NCBI GenBank assembly: GCA_001899635.1
Contig: MKVQ01000041.1
Coordinates: 62,001 to 126,000, forward strand
Origin: Myxococcales bacterium 68-20
GTDB taxonomy: Bacteria; Myxococcota_A; Polyangia; Polyangiales; Polyangiaceae
DNA length: 64,000 nucleotides
Reading direction: 5' to 3'
Shown here piece after piece: positions 25,850-34,593 of this stretch. The notes below the pieces were generated by a model, which saw only the letters and a program-made list of their open reading frames with translations, made no database searches and was not told where the DNA came from. Within the stretch, counting starts at the first letter, position 1. Every line of letters starts with the position of its first letter. The translations under genes were made by a program, and so were the position numbers.

Positions 25850-27264
25850 CGAAACACCACCCTGCGCGCGCACGCGTGTCGCGCGTCCTCCCTGCCGGCT
25901 CGCACGGGCTACCGCTCGTTGCCGTCGTCGGCCGCCCGAACGTCGGCAAGTCGACGCTCTTCAACCGCCTCGCACGGCGCCGCCTCGCGATCGTCCACGA
26001 CGAGCCGGGTGTCACCCGCGACCGGCACTACGTCGACACGTCCGCGTTCGGGCGTGACTACGTCCTGATCGACACGGGCGGCTTCGATCCGGACGACGAG
26101 GATCCGATGAAGTCCGGCATCGCGCGCCACGTGAAGGCGGCGATCGAGGAAGCCGACGTCGTCGTCTTCATCAGCGACGCGGCCGTCCCGCTCACGAGCG
26201 CCGACCGCGTGGCGGTGAAGCTGCTCCGCAAGGCCAACAAGCCGGTCATCTACGCGGCGAACAAGGCCGATTCGCCGAAGCTCGATGCCGACGCCTTCGA
26301 GGTCTATCGACTGGGAGTCGAGAAGGTCATCCCGATCAGCGCGCTCCACGGGCGCGGTATCGGCGATCTCGAGGCCGCCATCGTCGCCGCGATGCCCGTG
26401 AAGCGCGAAGACGCGACCGACACCGCCGAACGCGTCCCGCGCATCACGATCGCCGGCCGGCCGAACGCCGGCAAGTCGAGCCTCACGAACCGCATCCTCG
26501 GCGAGGATCGCATGCTCGTCGACGCGCGCCCCGGCACCACCCGCGACGCGATCGACGCGCTCGTCGAGCGCGCCGGCAAGAAGTACATCTTCGTCGACAC
26601 CGCGGGCGTTCGCCGCAAGGGCAAGGTCACCAAGGCCTCCGACATGATCGAGTCCGCGAGCGTCGGAGCGACGATCGGAGCGATGGAGCGTTCGAGCGTC
26701 GTCGTCCTCCTCGCCGACGCAAAGGAAGGCGTCGCCGAGCAGGACGCGAAGATCCTGGGGCTCGCGAACGATCGCGGGCGCGGGATGATCATCGCGCTCA
26801 ACAAGATCGATCTCCTCTCGAAGTCGGAGACGGCGAAGTCGGAGGAGGCCGCCCGCGACAAGATCTCCTTCGCCCCGTTCGTGCCCGTGGTCCACGTGAG
26901 CGCGAAGACGGGACGCGGCCTCCCGAACCTCTTCGAGACGATCGAGCGCGTCAGCACCGCGTTCCACACGCGCGTCCCGACCGGCGAGCTCAATCGCTTC
27001 TTCGAGAGCGTGCTCCAGACGCGGCCCCCGCCCACGAGCGGCGGCCGCGCGCCTCGCCTCTACTACATCACCCAGGCCGAGACCTCGCCGCCCCTCTTCG
27101 TCGTCATGTCGAGCTCGCCGGAGTCGGTTCACTTCTCCTACCAGCGCTTCGTGGTGAACCAGCTCCGCAAGCACTTCGGCTTCGAGGGCGTCCCAATCCG
27201 GGTCGTCTACCGCGAGAAGCGGCGCGGGAAGAAGAAGGAGGAGGCGGAGGGCGACGAAGACTGA
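25846..27264 (+). CDS. der: GTPase Der (EngA), ribosome biogenesis
   Basis: A 472-residue protein with the two tandem G domains unique to Der, required for 50S assembly. Domain 1: GRPNVGKST, then DTGGFDPDD and NKAD. Domain 2: GRPNAGKSS, DTAGVRRKGKV and NKIDLL. The C-terminal KH-like domain follows (HFGFEGVPIRVVYREKRR). Start ATG 25846 overlaps the era stop by four bases. A hairpin eight bases after its stop probably ends the era-der transcript. Confidence 0.97.
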   Translation: MTKHHPARARVSRVLPAGSHGLPLVAVVGRPNVGKSTLFNRLARRRLAIVHDEPGVTRDRHYVDTSAFGRDYVLIDTGGFDPDDEDPMKSGIARHVKAAIEEADVVVFISDAAVPLTSADRVAVKLLRKANKPVIYAANKADSPKLDADAFEVYRLGVEKVIPISALHGRGIGDLEAAIVAAMPVKREDATDTAERVPRITIAGRPNAGKSSLTNRILGEDRMLVDARPGTTRDAIDALVERAGKKYIFVDTAGVRRKGKVTKASDMIESASVGATIGAMERSSVVVLLADAKEGVAEQDAKILGLANDRGRGMIIALNKIDLLSKSETAKSEEAARDKISFAPFVPVVHVSAKTGRGLPNLFETIERVSTAFHTRVPTGELNRFFESVLQTRPPPTSGGRAPRLYYITQAETSPPLFVVMSSSPESVHFSYQRFVVNQLRKHFGFEGVPIRVVYREKRRGKKKEEAEGDED

Positions 27265-27271
27265 CGTGACC

Positions 27272-27325
27272 GAGCGCGCGTTCGAGTCGCGCGCTCATCC
27301 TTCTTTCGAGGGGCTTCATCCCTCG
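27272..27325 (+). terminator. terminator hairpins after der
   Basis: A 9-bp stem, GAGCGCGCG with CGCGCGCTC and a seven-base loop (27272-27296), is followed by the T-rich ATCCTTCTTTCG. A second 6-bp stem, CGAGGG with CCCTCG, follows at 27307-27325. The location between convergent genes supports termination. Confidence 0.68.
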
Positions 27326-27345
27326 AGCTCCCCGAATCGTCCAAT

Positions 27346-27397
27346 TCAACGCGGGCCGAAGGCCCACCTCTGCGGGTGGTTGGGGCGCGAGCCCCAA
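27346..27397 (+). repeat. dispersed two-hairpin intergenic repeat, best copy
   Basis: The element has two parts: GCGGGCCGAAGGCCCAC, which folds as GGGCC-GAA-GGCCC, and CTCTGCGGGTGGTTGGGGC, whose end begins a second hairpin TTGGGGC-GCGA-GCCCCAA with a 7-bp stem and four-base loop. It sits between the convergent der and AsmA-like genes. Closely related copies lie at 42397-42510 (reverse) and 57831-57866, with weaker ones at 5129, 31818 and 40931. Confidence 0.8.
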
Positions 27398-27413
27398 GTT
27401 CTTGGACGGCTCT

Positions 27414-30400
27414 TCAGCCGATCCGATAGCGCTCGGTCGTCCCACGCGCGGCCACGCGACGCCCAATCGTCTCCCAATCGGCGGCGTGGGCATCGAGCGC
27501 TTCCCTCAGCTCCGCGTCGAGCTCCTCCCCGTGGGAGAGTCGCTCGTGCGCGGCGCTGCTTCCCTCGCCCTCGGCGATCGGATGATGACCGAGGAGGAAC
27601 TGCGCCTCTTCGACCGCCGACGTGACGAACGCCGTGACGCGGTTGTCCTCGAGGAAGCGCCCGAGCGACTCACCGAGCCGCGCATGGACCCGCGGTCGCT
27701 CGAGCGGGCCGTCGATGCGGATCGGGACGACGAGGTGGTCCGCGAGGACCCGCGGCAGCGTGAGGAGCTTGCTCGAGCGGAGATACGCTTCCTCCAGCGT
27801 CACTTCGGCACGCCCGTCGAGCTCGCGCGAGCGCGACACGCCGAGGTCGCCGCGGAGAGTCGCGCCGCGGAGGTCGACCCTCACGTTGCGGAGCGCAAGT
27901 CCCCAGTCGTTGCCGACGAGCGTCGCGGTGACGGGCCCGAATGCGTCCTCGTTCGGCGGGCGCAGACCGTAGCGCGCGAGCACGGGCCTCACGAGATCGA
28001 GCACCGGGAACGCAGCGTCCTCGAGCATGAGATCGCCGGCGGCCACCAGATGGCCGTCGACGCGTGCGATGACCGAGCCCGAGAGGCGGCCTCGGACGAG
28101 ATGCTGCGGCTCGCGCCCAGCGATCGCCGGCAACTCGTGCACCGCGACCTGCGAGAACGAGACGCGCGCTTGCCGGCGTCCCTCGCGCTCCCACACCCCC
28201 GAAGAGGCCACCGTGCCGCCGTAGAGCCGCGCCTCGAGCCGGCTCCACATCACGCCACCGGCGTCGACACGCAGCGCGGCGAACACGCTCGTCGCCACCG
28301 CGACGAGCGGCGGCTCGGCGGCAGTGACGACGATCTGCTCCGAGTCGAGCGCGACGAGCACGACCGGACCGCGAGCGGTGGTTGCACCGACGAGCGCGTC
28401 GACCGTGACGATGCCGCGCGGCTCCCATCCACCCCCGACGAGACCCGACGCGAGGAGATCGGAGAGCGCCACGTCCCCCGTGAGCGTCGAGCCGTCGAGA
28501 TGACCTTCCCTGGCGAGGACGAGGCCAAGCTCGAGCGCCGTGCCGACCGGCGTCTTCAGGCTCACGTCCGCGCGAAGGGAGAGGTCTCCGCTCAGGCGAA
28601 GTCGACCGCTGGCGGCGAGCTCGCGCGGAAGCCAGATCTCGTCGAGCGGACGAGGCCCGTCGCCGGCGCCCCGGAGGCGAGCGCCGAGCCCCTCGATCGG
28701 TGGGGCGGCTCGCTCCTCGCTCGAAGCGTGGTCCGGCATCGAGACGTGCGCCGCATCGTCTCGCGGAGGCGTGGTCGCCGGGCGGTTCGCGAGCTGCGCG
28801 AGCGCCACCGCGAGCTCGGCCCCGCCCTCTTCGAGCTCGAGGTCGACGAGCGCCCTCGCCGGATCGGGCGATCGCGGGATGCTCCCCTTCGCGACGAAGC
28901 GTCCGCCATGGGCGTGGAAGCGCAGCTCGTCGTACCTGAGCGCGTCACTCCCGAGCGCGACGTTCGCGGTCACGCCCTCGAGGACGAAGGGCGGTACCTC
29001 CGGCCGACCACGAAGCGCGAGCACGAGCCGTGTCGATGCGAGCTTCCCGCGGAGCGCCGCGCCGTCCTCTTGCACGACGTCGAGCGCGACGGCGAGCTCG
29101 CCTTCCGTCGGGACGATCGCTCCGTCGAAGACGCCCGCGGCAACCGCATCGTGCGCCGTGACGCTTCCCGTGATCCGCACGCCGCCCCCGGGCGCCACGT
29201 CGAGCTCGAGCTTCGACGACGGGCTCGACACGACCATCGCTCCGGACACGACGGGCCCCACATCGCTCGGAGCGAGCACGAAGTCGACGGCGCCGGACAC
29301 GTCGTCGGGGACCACCAGCGCGGCGCCGAGGGTCCGCGCGACGTCGCGCAGGAAGGCCGCCTCGAGCACGGTGGCGCGGAGCGCGCCGCGCATCGACGAC
29401 GGCTCACGCACGTTGGCGTCGACGTCGACGATCACCTCGGCGGTGCGCGCGCGCGCGACCGCGCGAAGCACGGCGCGGTCGTCCTTCACGGACGCCTCGC
29501 CCACGAGATCACGGAGGACGACCGGCGGGACGAAGCGCGGGCGCTCGAAGCGGAATCCGATCTCGGAGGCGCGCATCCGCGCGTTCACCGCCGGCCGCCG
29601 AAGCGAGCCGCCGAGCTCGAGATCGAGCGCGACGACGTCCTCCTCGCGAGGCAATGCCTCCCGCGGCGCACGGCTCCGTCGAAGGAGCGGCGCCGGCCGG
29701 ACGTGCGCGTCGACATGACCGTCGAGATCGTCTCCGGTGGGCCCCACCGCGCCGTGCAGGGTGGCCCGGATCGCCTCCGATACGATGCGGAGCTCCGCCC
29801 TTGCTCCTTCCGCAACGCTCCACGAGAGCTGGCCGTCGAGCTCCGCATCGGGCGGGACGAAGGACGGGACCTCGATCGCCTTACCTCCGACCCCGGAGAC
29901 GACGTCGAGAAACGACCCCACACGCGCGTGCTCGAGCGAGAGCGCCAGCGTCGAGAGCGCCGCCGGGACCAGCAGCGCCTCGGAAGGACGTGGTCCGCTC
30001 ACGTCCTCGGCGCCGTCGAACACGCCGCTGCCGGCGAATCGGCCGCGGAAGATCTCGCCGTCGAGCCGGCCTCCGTCGAGCCGCCACTCGCGCGACGAGA
30101 CGAAGAGCCGTGCGCGTCCAAACATCGGCTTCGCCTCCGGTGTGTCCCTCCGCTCGCTCCACGTCGTGTTCCGGATCGCGAGCTCGCCCCAGATCCACGC
30201 CGCCTCTTCCGGCTCGGGCGCCGCCGTGAACGAGACCTCCGCGCGGAACCAGTGTGCGGCGCCTCCGAAGCCGAGCACGCCCTCGAACGCATGAAGGCGG
30301 ATCGTAGGGAGACCGGCACGGCCGAGCGCAGTGATCGTCGCAGACGCACGCTCGAGGACGAGCATGCCGTGGGGCCCGATCGGGATGCGCACCCCGTCGA

Positions 30401-30575
30401 GGTGCACGAGCGATCCGTCGGTCGTCACGTGCGCAACGTCGGCCGCCGGTCCGATCCGATCGCGGAGCCACTGGCGGATCGTCGGGAGCCCGAGGTCGAG
30501 GAGCGCGTTTGCCAGGCTTCCGAGCAAGCGCCCGACCGGTCCGGGTCGCGCGGGCTCGTCCTGGCCGGGGGTCAC
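27414..30575 (-). CDS. AsmA/TamB-like large envelope protein
   Basis: A 1053-residue protein made mostly of beta-strand segments alternating with charged turns, typical of AsmA-like repeating beta-groove proteins that carry lipids between membranes. Recurrent phrases support this (GRFVAKGSIPRSPDPARALV, VSFSQVAVHELPAIAG, LRGATLRGDLGVS). The N-terminus begins with a weakly amphipathic segment rather than a clear membrane anchor, which is unusual. The family is assigned by pattern, not by a diagnostic motif. The GTG start at 30575 overlaps the stop of the ArsA-like gene (GTGA), indicating translational coupling. Confidence 0.62.
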   Translation of the reverse strand: MTPGQDEPARPGPVGRLLGSLANALLDLGLPTIRQWLRDRIGPAADVAHVTTDGSLVHLDGVRIPIGPHGMLVLERASATITALGRAGLPTIRLHAFEGVLGFGGAAHWFRAEVSFTAAPEPEEAAWIWGELAIRNTTWSERRDTPEAKPMFGRARLFVSSREWRLDGGRLDGEIFRGRFAGSGVFDGAEDVSGPRPSEALLVPAALSTLALSLEHARVGSFLDVVSGVGGKAIEVPSFVPPDAELDGQLSWSVAEGARAELRIVSEAIRATLHGAVGPTGDDLDGHVDAHVRPAPLLRRSRAPREALPREEDVVALDLELGGSLRRPAVNARMRASEIGFRFERPRFVPPVVLRDLVGEASVKDDRAVLRAVARARTAEVIVDVDANVREPSSMRGALRATVLEAAFLRDVARTLGAALVVPDDVSGAVDFVLAPSDVGPVVSGAMVVSSPSSKLELDVAPGGGVRITGSVTAHDAVAAGVFDGAIVPTEGELAVALDVVQEDGAALRGKLASTRLVLALRGRPEVPPFVLEGVTANVALGSDALRYDELRFHAHGGRFVAKGSIPRSPDPARALVDLELEEGGAELAVALAQLANRPATTPPRDDAAHVSMPDHASSEERAAPPIEGLGARLRGAGDGPRPLDEIWLPRELAASGRLRLSGDLSLRADVSLKTPVGTALELGLVLAREGHLDGSTLTGDVALSDLLASGLVGGGWEPRGIVTVDALVGATTARGPVVLVALDSEQIVVTAAEPPLVAVATSVFAALRVDAGGVMWSRLEARLYGGTVASSGVWEREGRRQARVSFSQVAVHELPAIAGREPQHLVRGRLSGSVIARVDGHLVAAGDLMLEDAAFPVLDLVRPVLARYGLRPPNEDAFGPVTATLVGNDWGLALRNVRVDLRGATLRGDLGVSRSRELDGRAEVTLEEAYLRSSKLLTLPRVLADHLVVPIRIDGPLERPRVHARLGESLGRFLEDNRVTAFVTSAVEEAQFLLGHHPIAEGEGSSAAHERLSHGEELDAELREALDAHAADWETIGRRVAARGTTERYRIG

Positions 30576-31729
30576 ACGCCCCCGGACATCAGGACGTCGG
30601 AGAGCCTCGCGAGCAACGCAATGTCGTGAACGTCGGTCTCGAGCTCCGCGACGCGCACCGTTGGCATCCCCCTCGTGTTCGTTTCGAGCACGCGCACGTT
30701 CGACGCATCGAGCGCCGCGAGCTTCATCGCGTCACCGTGCGCCTGGACGAGCCGCACCGGCGCGTCTTCCTCGAGCGTGAGGCCGCGCGCGGCGATGCCC
30801 TGCGCGGCATCCGACTCGCTCAAGCCCTGCTCCGCGTAGGGCGGCGGCACGTGGAAGCGGTTCACGACGAGGGCGCCGCGAGGCATCCGTGCCTCGTCGA
30901 GGCGCTCCGCGAAGTAGAGCACTTCTTTGATCGCGGGAGGCGTCGGGCTCGTGACGAGCACGAAGGCAACGTCGTTCGCTCGCAGCGTCTGCTGGACGCG
31001 GGCCGCACGCTCCTTGAAGCCGCCGAAGAGATCGTTGAGCTCGGCGATGAACTCCGCCATCGCCTCGAGGAAGCCACCGCCCGTGATCTTCCCGATCGTC
31101 CGCAGCACCGTCGCCGCGCTCTTCGCGATCAGGTTGAGCGAGAACTTGCCGCTGTTCTGGAACGCCTCGATGAACCACTTCATCGTCGCGGAGTCGAGCG
31201 CCTCCATGAGCCGCTCGGGGGCATCGAGGAAGTCGAGCGCGTTCGCCGTCGGAGGTGTGTCGAGGACGATGAGGTCGTAGCGGGGGTCGTCCTTCACCGC
31301 GACGAGCTTCTCCATCGCCATGTACTCCTGCGTCCCGGCAAGCGACGTGGAGACATACTTGTAGAGCTTGTTCGTGAGCAGCTTCTCCGCCTTCTCCTTC
31401 GAGGAGGAGTAGCGGATCACGAGCTCGTCGAAGGTACGCTTCGTGTCGAGCATCATGGCGGTGAGGCTGCCCTGCATCGGGACGCCCGCGGCCTCGAAAC
31501 GCGCGTTGTCGACCGTGACCGCCTCGGTCGTCATCTCGGCGATCCCGAGGCTCTCCGCGAGGCGCTTCGCGGGATCGATCGTCAGGCAGAGCACCCGCTT
31601 GCCGCGCCGCGCGGCAGCGACGCTCAGCGCCGCTGCGGTCGTCGTCTTGCCGACCCCGCCCGCGCCCACGGTCACGAGGACGCGCCGCGTATCGACGAGC
31701 GTGGAGAGAGCCTCCGGCGCAGCTTCCAT
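30572..31729 (-). CDS. ArsA/Get3-family ATPase
   Basis: A 385-residue single-domain ATPase of the ArsA/Get3 class. The deviant Walker A motif is VGAGGVGKTTTAA with the signature lysine, followed by TIDPAKRLAESLG and LDTPPTANALDFLDAPERL. There are no CxxC pair and no arsenic genes nearby, so arsenite export is unlikely. Bacterial homologs are often of unknown role; tail-anchored or envelope protein handling is possible. ATG 31729 is used because it directly precedes the nucleotide-binding region; an upstream frame runs through repeat DNA. It overlaps the AsmA-like gene by four bases. Confidence 0.88.
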   Translation of the reverse strand: MEAAPEALSTLVDTRRVLVTVGAGGVGKTTTAAALSVAAARRGKRVLCLTIDPAKRLAESLGIAEMTTEAVTVDNARFEAAGVPMQGSLTAMMLDTKRTFDELVIRYSSSKEKAEKLLTNKLYKYVSTSLAGTQEYMAMEKLVAVKDDPRYDLIVLDTPPTANALDFLDAPERLMEALDSATMKWFIEAFQNSGKFSLNLIAKSAATVLRTIGKITGGGFLEAMAEFIAELNDLFGGFKERAARVQQTLRANDVAFVLVTSPTPPAIKEVLYFAERLDEARMPRGALVVNRFHVPPPYAEQGLSESDAAQGIAARGLTLEEDAPVRLVQAHGDAMKLAALDASNVRVLETNTRGMPTVRVAELETDVHDIALLARLSDVLMSGGV

Positions 31730-31757
31730 CGAACGTCGGCTATTAGCACGTTTGGGC

Positions 31758-31796
31758 CCCCATCGCGCCGCCCCATCGCGCCGCCCCATCGCGCCC
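31758..31796. repeat. 13-bp tandem repeat, three copies
   Basis: Three consecutive copies of CCCCATCGCGCCG (the last one ends in C) lie in the gap between dnaB and the ArsA-like gene, about 30 bases upstream of the latter's start. Confidence 0.85.
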
Positions 31797-31817
31797 GCGC
31801 CGTCACGCGAGCGTTCG

Positions 31818-31850
31818 CACCTCTGCGGGCGGTTGAGCCGCGAGCCCGCC
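31818..31850 (+). repeat. partial copy of the dispersed intergenic repeat
   Basis: CACCTCTGCGGGCGGTTGAG, followed by CCGCGAGCCCGCC, resembles the second half of the 27346 copy with several changes; the pairing of the second hairpin is disturbed. Confidence 0.5.
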
Positions 31851-31958
31851 AATATTCGCCGCTCCGCCAGAGCTCAGCGGAACACCCGGGCACCACTGGA
31901 GCGTCGCGCCGCTCGCGTCTCGTCGCGCTCGAGGGCAGGTGCGATGAGCCTCCGCGGC

Positions 31959-33434
31959 TCAGCCGCCGGGATCGTCCTCGAACTCGCCTTCGGCGAGGTT
32001 GTCGAAGCGCGTCCACTGCTTGTCGAAGCGGACCTTGACGGTGCCGGTCGGGCCGTTGCGCTGCTTGGCGACGATCAGCTCCGCGACGCCCTGCTCGGGC
32101 GTCTCCGGGTTGTAGTAGTCGTCGCGGTAGATGAAGATGATGTTGTCGGCGTCCTGCTCGATCGCGCCCGACTCGCGAAGGTCGCTGATCATCGGACGCT
32201 TCGACTTGTCGCTGCGCGTCTCGACGGCTCGGTTCAGCTGAGAGAGCGCGATGACGGGGAGCTCGAGCTCTTTCGCGAGCCCCTTCAGGCCTCGGGAGAT
32301 CTCGCTGATCTCCTGCTCGCGCGAGGTGACGCCGTCGCGCCCCTTCATCAGCTGGAGGTAGTCGATGATCACGCATCCGAGCTTGCGGATCTTCTTGCCG
32401 CTCTCGTCGCGCTGGTCGTACTCGGCCTGGATGCGGCGCACCTTCGAGCGGAGCTCGAGGAGGGAGAGGCCGGAAGAGTCGTCGATCCAGATCGGCAGGT
32501 TCCCGAGCGCGCTCGCCGCCATGGTGAGCTTGTTCCAGTCGGTGGGACCGAGGAAGCCCGTACGCATCTTGCTGACGTCGACGCGCGCCTCGGCGCACAC
32601 GAGACGGTTGGCGAGCTGCTCGCGCGGCATTTCGAGCGAGAAGATCGCGCAGCCGACGCCGGGCTCGTCCCAGCGCTGGCTCGGATCGTTCGCGAGCTCG
32701 TTGTGCTTCGGCTTCGCGATGTTCGACGCGAGGTTGAGGACGAAGCTGGTCTTGCCCATGCCGGGACGGGCAGCGATGATCGTGAGGTCGCCCTCGTGGA
32801 GGCCGGCCGTCTGGCGATCGAAGCGGTCGAACCCGGTGGAGACGCCCGTGATGCGGTCGCCACGCGCCACGGCGTCGTTCAGCTTCGCGAACGCCTTCTT
32901 CATGACGTCGAGGAGCTTCTCGACGCTCTGCTTCGAGGACGTTCGCGCGAGGTTGTAGATGGCCTGCTCCGCTCCGTCGATGAACGCCTGCGGGTCGCCG
33001 TAGTCGCCGTAGCCCTGGGCCGAGACGCGCTGGCAGGCGAGGATCAGCTGCCGGATGCGGTACTTCTCGTGGATGATCCGTCCGTAGGCGGCGACGTTCG
33101 CGACGACGGGGGCGGCGTCGAGGACCTGCCCGAGGTAGGGCATGCCGCCGACCTGCGCGAGGCGCTGGCGATCCTTGAGGAAGCTGCCGACCTGGACGAC
33201 GTCGATGGGCGATCCACTCGATTTGAGCTCGACGCAGGCCTCGAAGATCCGGCGATGCGCCTCGGAGTAGAAGTACTCGGGCTTCAGCTCGACGACCTTG
33301 TCGAGCGCCGACGGGTCGAGCATCGCGGCCGAGAGAACGGCCGCCTCGGCGTCGAGGTCGTGCGGAGGAACGCGCCCCTCGATCGTCGGAGGGTTCTCGG
33401 GCTCTTTCGCACGCTTTTCCCACTTCTTCTCCAC
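31959..33434 (-). CDS. dnaB: replicative DNA helicase DnaB
   Basis: A 491-residue hexameric helicase that unwinds DNA ahead of the replisome. The N-terminal domain begins at RVPPHDLDAEAAVLSAAMLD. The RecA-like domain has Walker A ARPGMGKTS, FSLEMPREQLANRL, Walker B VIIDYLQLM and SQLNRAVETR. No intein is present. About 20 extra residues (including NDPSQRWDEPGVG) separate Walker A from the next strand. The start is set at GTG 33434 because a strong GGAGGT lies seven bases upstream; a longer frame from ATG 33641 has no ribosome site and adds a non-helicase stretch. It lies downstream of the rpsF-rpsR-rplI operon but beyond its terminator. Confidence 0.96.
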   Translation of the reverse strand: MEKKWEKRAKEPENPPTIEGRVPPHDLDAEAAVLSAAMLDPSALDKVVELKPEYFYSEAHRRIFEACVELKSSGSPIDVVQVGSFLKDRQRLAQVGGMPYLGQVLDAAPVVANVAAYGRIIHEKYRIRQLILACQRVSAQGYGDYGDPQAFIDGAEQAIYNLARTSSKQSVEKLLDVMKKAFAKLNDAVARGDRITGVSTGFDRFDRQTAGLHEGDLTIIAARPGMGKTSFVLNLASNIAKPKHNELANDPSQRWDEPGVGCAIFSLEMPREQLANRLVCAEARVDVSKMRTGFLGPTDWNKLTMAASALGNLPIWIDDSSGLSLLELRSKVRRIQAEYDQRDESGKKIRKLGCVIIDYLQLMKGRDGVTSREQEISEISRGLKGLAKELELPVIALSQLNRAVETRSDKSKRPMISDLRESGAIEQDADNIIFIYRDDYYNPETPEQGVAELIVAKQRNGPTGTVKVRFDKQWTRFDNLAEGEFEDDPGG

Positions 33435-33441
33435 AGACCCG

Positions 33442-33447
33442 ACCTCC
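33442..33447 (-). promoter_or_regulatory. ribosome binding site that fixes the dnaB start
   Basis: A GGAGGT sequence, complementary to the 16S anti-Shine-Dalgarno, lies seven bases upstream of GTG 33434 and supports that start over upstream ATGs. Confidence 0.8.
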
Positions 33448-33708
33448 GAAATGGCGAACGCCCCGACCGCTTCGTCCGGTCGAGGCGCGACGTCGCGCGC
33501 GATCTTCTCCTCTTCGATAGCCTGTCCGCGCAGGTGCACGCAAGGCGCGACCGGCCCTCGTCGATCGAACCGTCGCTCTCGAGATTGCGCCCACGCAGCC
33601 GACGAATTGCCGACCGGCGCGCTCGGCGACGACCGGCTCATCGCCGCGACGCGATGAGTGCACACTACAGGAATCCGTCGCCGGCCCACCTCCCCGAAGC
33701 CGGCGCAC
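33448..33708. other. dnaB leader and promoter region
   Basis: About 260 bases between the rplI terminator and the dnaB ribosome site. A frame continues upstream in phase with dnaB, but it lacks family similarity. The dnaB promoter must lie here or transcription must read through from the ribosomal operon. No boxes were recognised. Confidence 0.4.
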
Positions 33709-33744
33709 AAAAAAGCAACGGCGCGCGGTGGATGCCGCGCGCCG
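33709..33744 (-). terminator. intrinsic terminator of the rpsF-rpsR-rplI operon
   Basis: A perfect 10-bp GC-rich stem, CGGCGCGCGG with CCGCGCGCCG, has a six-base loop. On the minus strand it is followed by TTGCTTTTTTG. It begins 38 bases after the rplI stop and is the clearest intrinsic terminator in the window. Confidence 0.9.
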
Positions 33745-33781
33745 TCTTCGAATCAGGCTCCGGTCCGGAGCCCGATCCCGC

Positions 33782-34237
33782 TCACTTCTTGACGACTTCG
33801 ACCTTGAGCGTCGCCGTCACGTCGGCCATCAGCTTGACCGGGATCTCGAAGGTGCCGAGGGCCTTGAGGGGCTCCGCGAGATGCATCTTCTTGCGGTCGA
33901 CGGTGAGGCCCGCCTTCTTCACTTCGCTCTCGATCTCCTTGGTGGTGACCGAGCCGAAGAGCTTGTTGTCGTCGCCGACGGAGCGCGCGAGCGTGACCTT
34001 GAGCGCGCTGATCTTCTCGGCGAGGGCCTGCGCCTCCTTCTTGTTCTTCTCCGCACGAGCCACGGCGACAGCCTTCTCGTGGTTGATGCGGTTCACCTGC
34101 GCGGTCGTCGCGGGGACGGCCAGCTTGCGCGGGAGGAGGAAGTTGCGCGCGAAGCCCGGGCGGACCTTCACGAGCTCACCGGACGCACCGAGGTTCGGGA
34201 CGTCGCTCTGGAGGATCACTTGAAGCGTGGTTGCCAT
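33782..34237 (-). CDS. rplI: 50S ribosomal protein bL9
   Basis: A 151-residue two-domain ribosomal protein that binds 23S rRNA. The N-terminal domain has VILQSDVPNLGASGELVKV, RPGFARNFLLP and the basic connecting helix (HEKAVAVARAEKNKKEAQAL). The C-terminal domain has KLFGSVTTKEIESEVKKAG. Length is normal for the family. It is the last gene of rpsF-rpsR-rplI, 11 bases after rpsR and followed by a strong terminator. Confidence 0.98.
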   Translation of the reverse strand: MATTLQVILQSDVPNLGASGELVKVRPGFARNFLLPRKLAVPATTAQVNRINHEKAVAVARAEKNKKEAQALAEKISALKVTLARSVGDDNKLFGSVTTKEIESEVKKAGLTVDRKKMHLAEPLKALGTFEIPVKLMADVTATLKVEVVKK

Positions 34238-34248
34238 GACAGCCTCCT

Positions 34249-34536
34249 TCAGCTCGTGACGGTGAAGGGAAGGAGCGCGATGTTGCGCGCGCGCTTGACC
34301 GCGAGCGTGACCTTGCGCTGGTGAAGAGCGCAGTTGCCGCTGATGCGCCGCGGAACGACCTTGCCGCGCTCCGAGACGAAGTACTTCAGCGCCTGCGGGT
34401 CCTTGTAATCAATGACCGCGGCCTTGTCCGCGCAGAACTTGCAAACGCGCTTCTTGCCACCGCGGCGGCGGCCCGGAGCGTCGGCGTTGAGGTCCGGCGT
34501 GCGGCCGAAATCCTTGTCGTCATCCATCATTGCCAT
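34249..34536 (-). CDS. rpsR: 30S ribosomal protein bS18, zinc-binding form
   Basis: A 95-residue ribosomal protein that pairs with bS6 on the platform of the small subunit. It has [18 protein letters not shown] and [20 protein letters not shown], then RNIALLPF. The CxxC pair plus Cys and His in NCALH make the four ligands of the zinc-containing C+ form. An acidic N-terminal stretch of about 25 residues precedes the core. It lies between rpsF and rplI in the classical order. Confidence 0.97.
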   Translation of the reverse strand: MAMMDDDKDFGRTPDLNADAPGRRRGGKKRVCKFCADKAAVIDYKDPQALKYFVSERGKVVPRRISGNCALHQRKVTLAVKRARNIALLPFTVTS

Positions 34537-34593
34537 GAGTCGAATCTCCTAGAGAAGAAGTCTTGGTGGGGCGGTACGGGGACGAACGGCCGA

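Noticed and set aside
27402-30629. A plus-strand frame of over 1000 codons opposite the AsmA-like gene
   Set aside because: Composition is Arg/Glu/Asp-dominated without domains; the minus frame has coherent beta-strand patterning and a GTGA link to its neighbour.
33435-33710. Longer dnaB start from ATG 33641 or further upstream
   Set aside because: The added residues do not resemble DnaB, and a strong GGAGGT points to GTG 33434.
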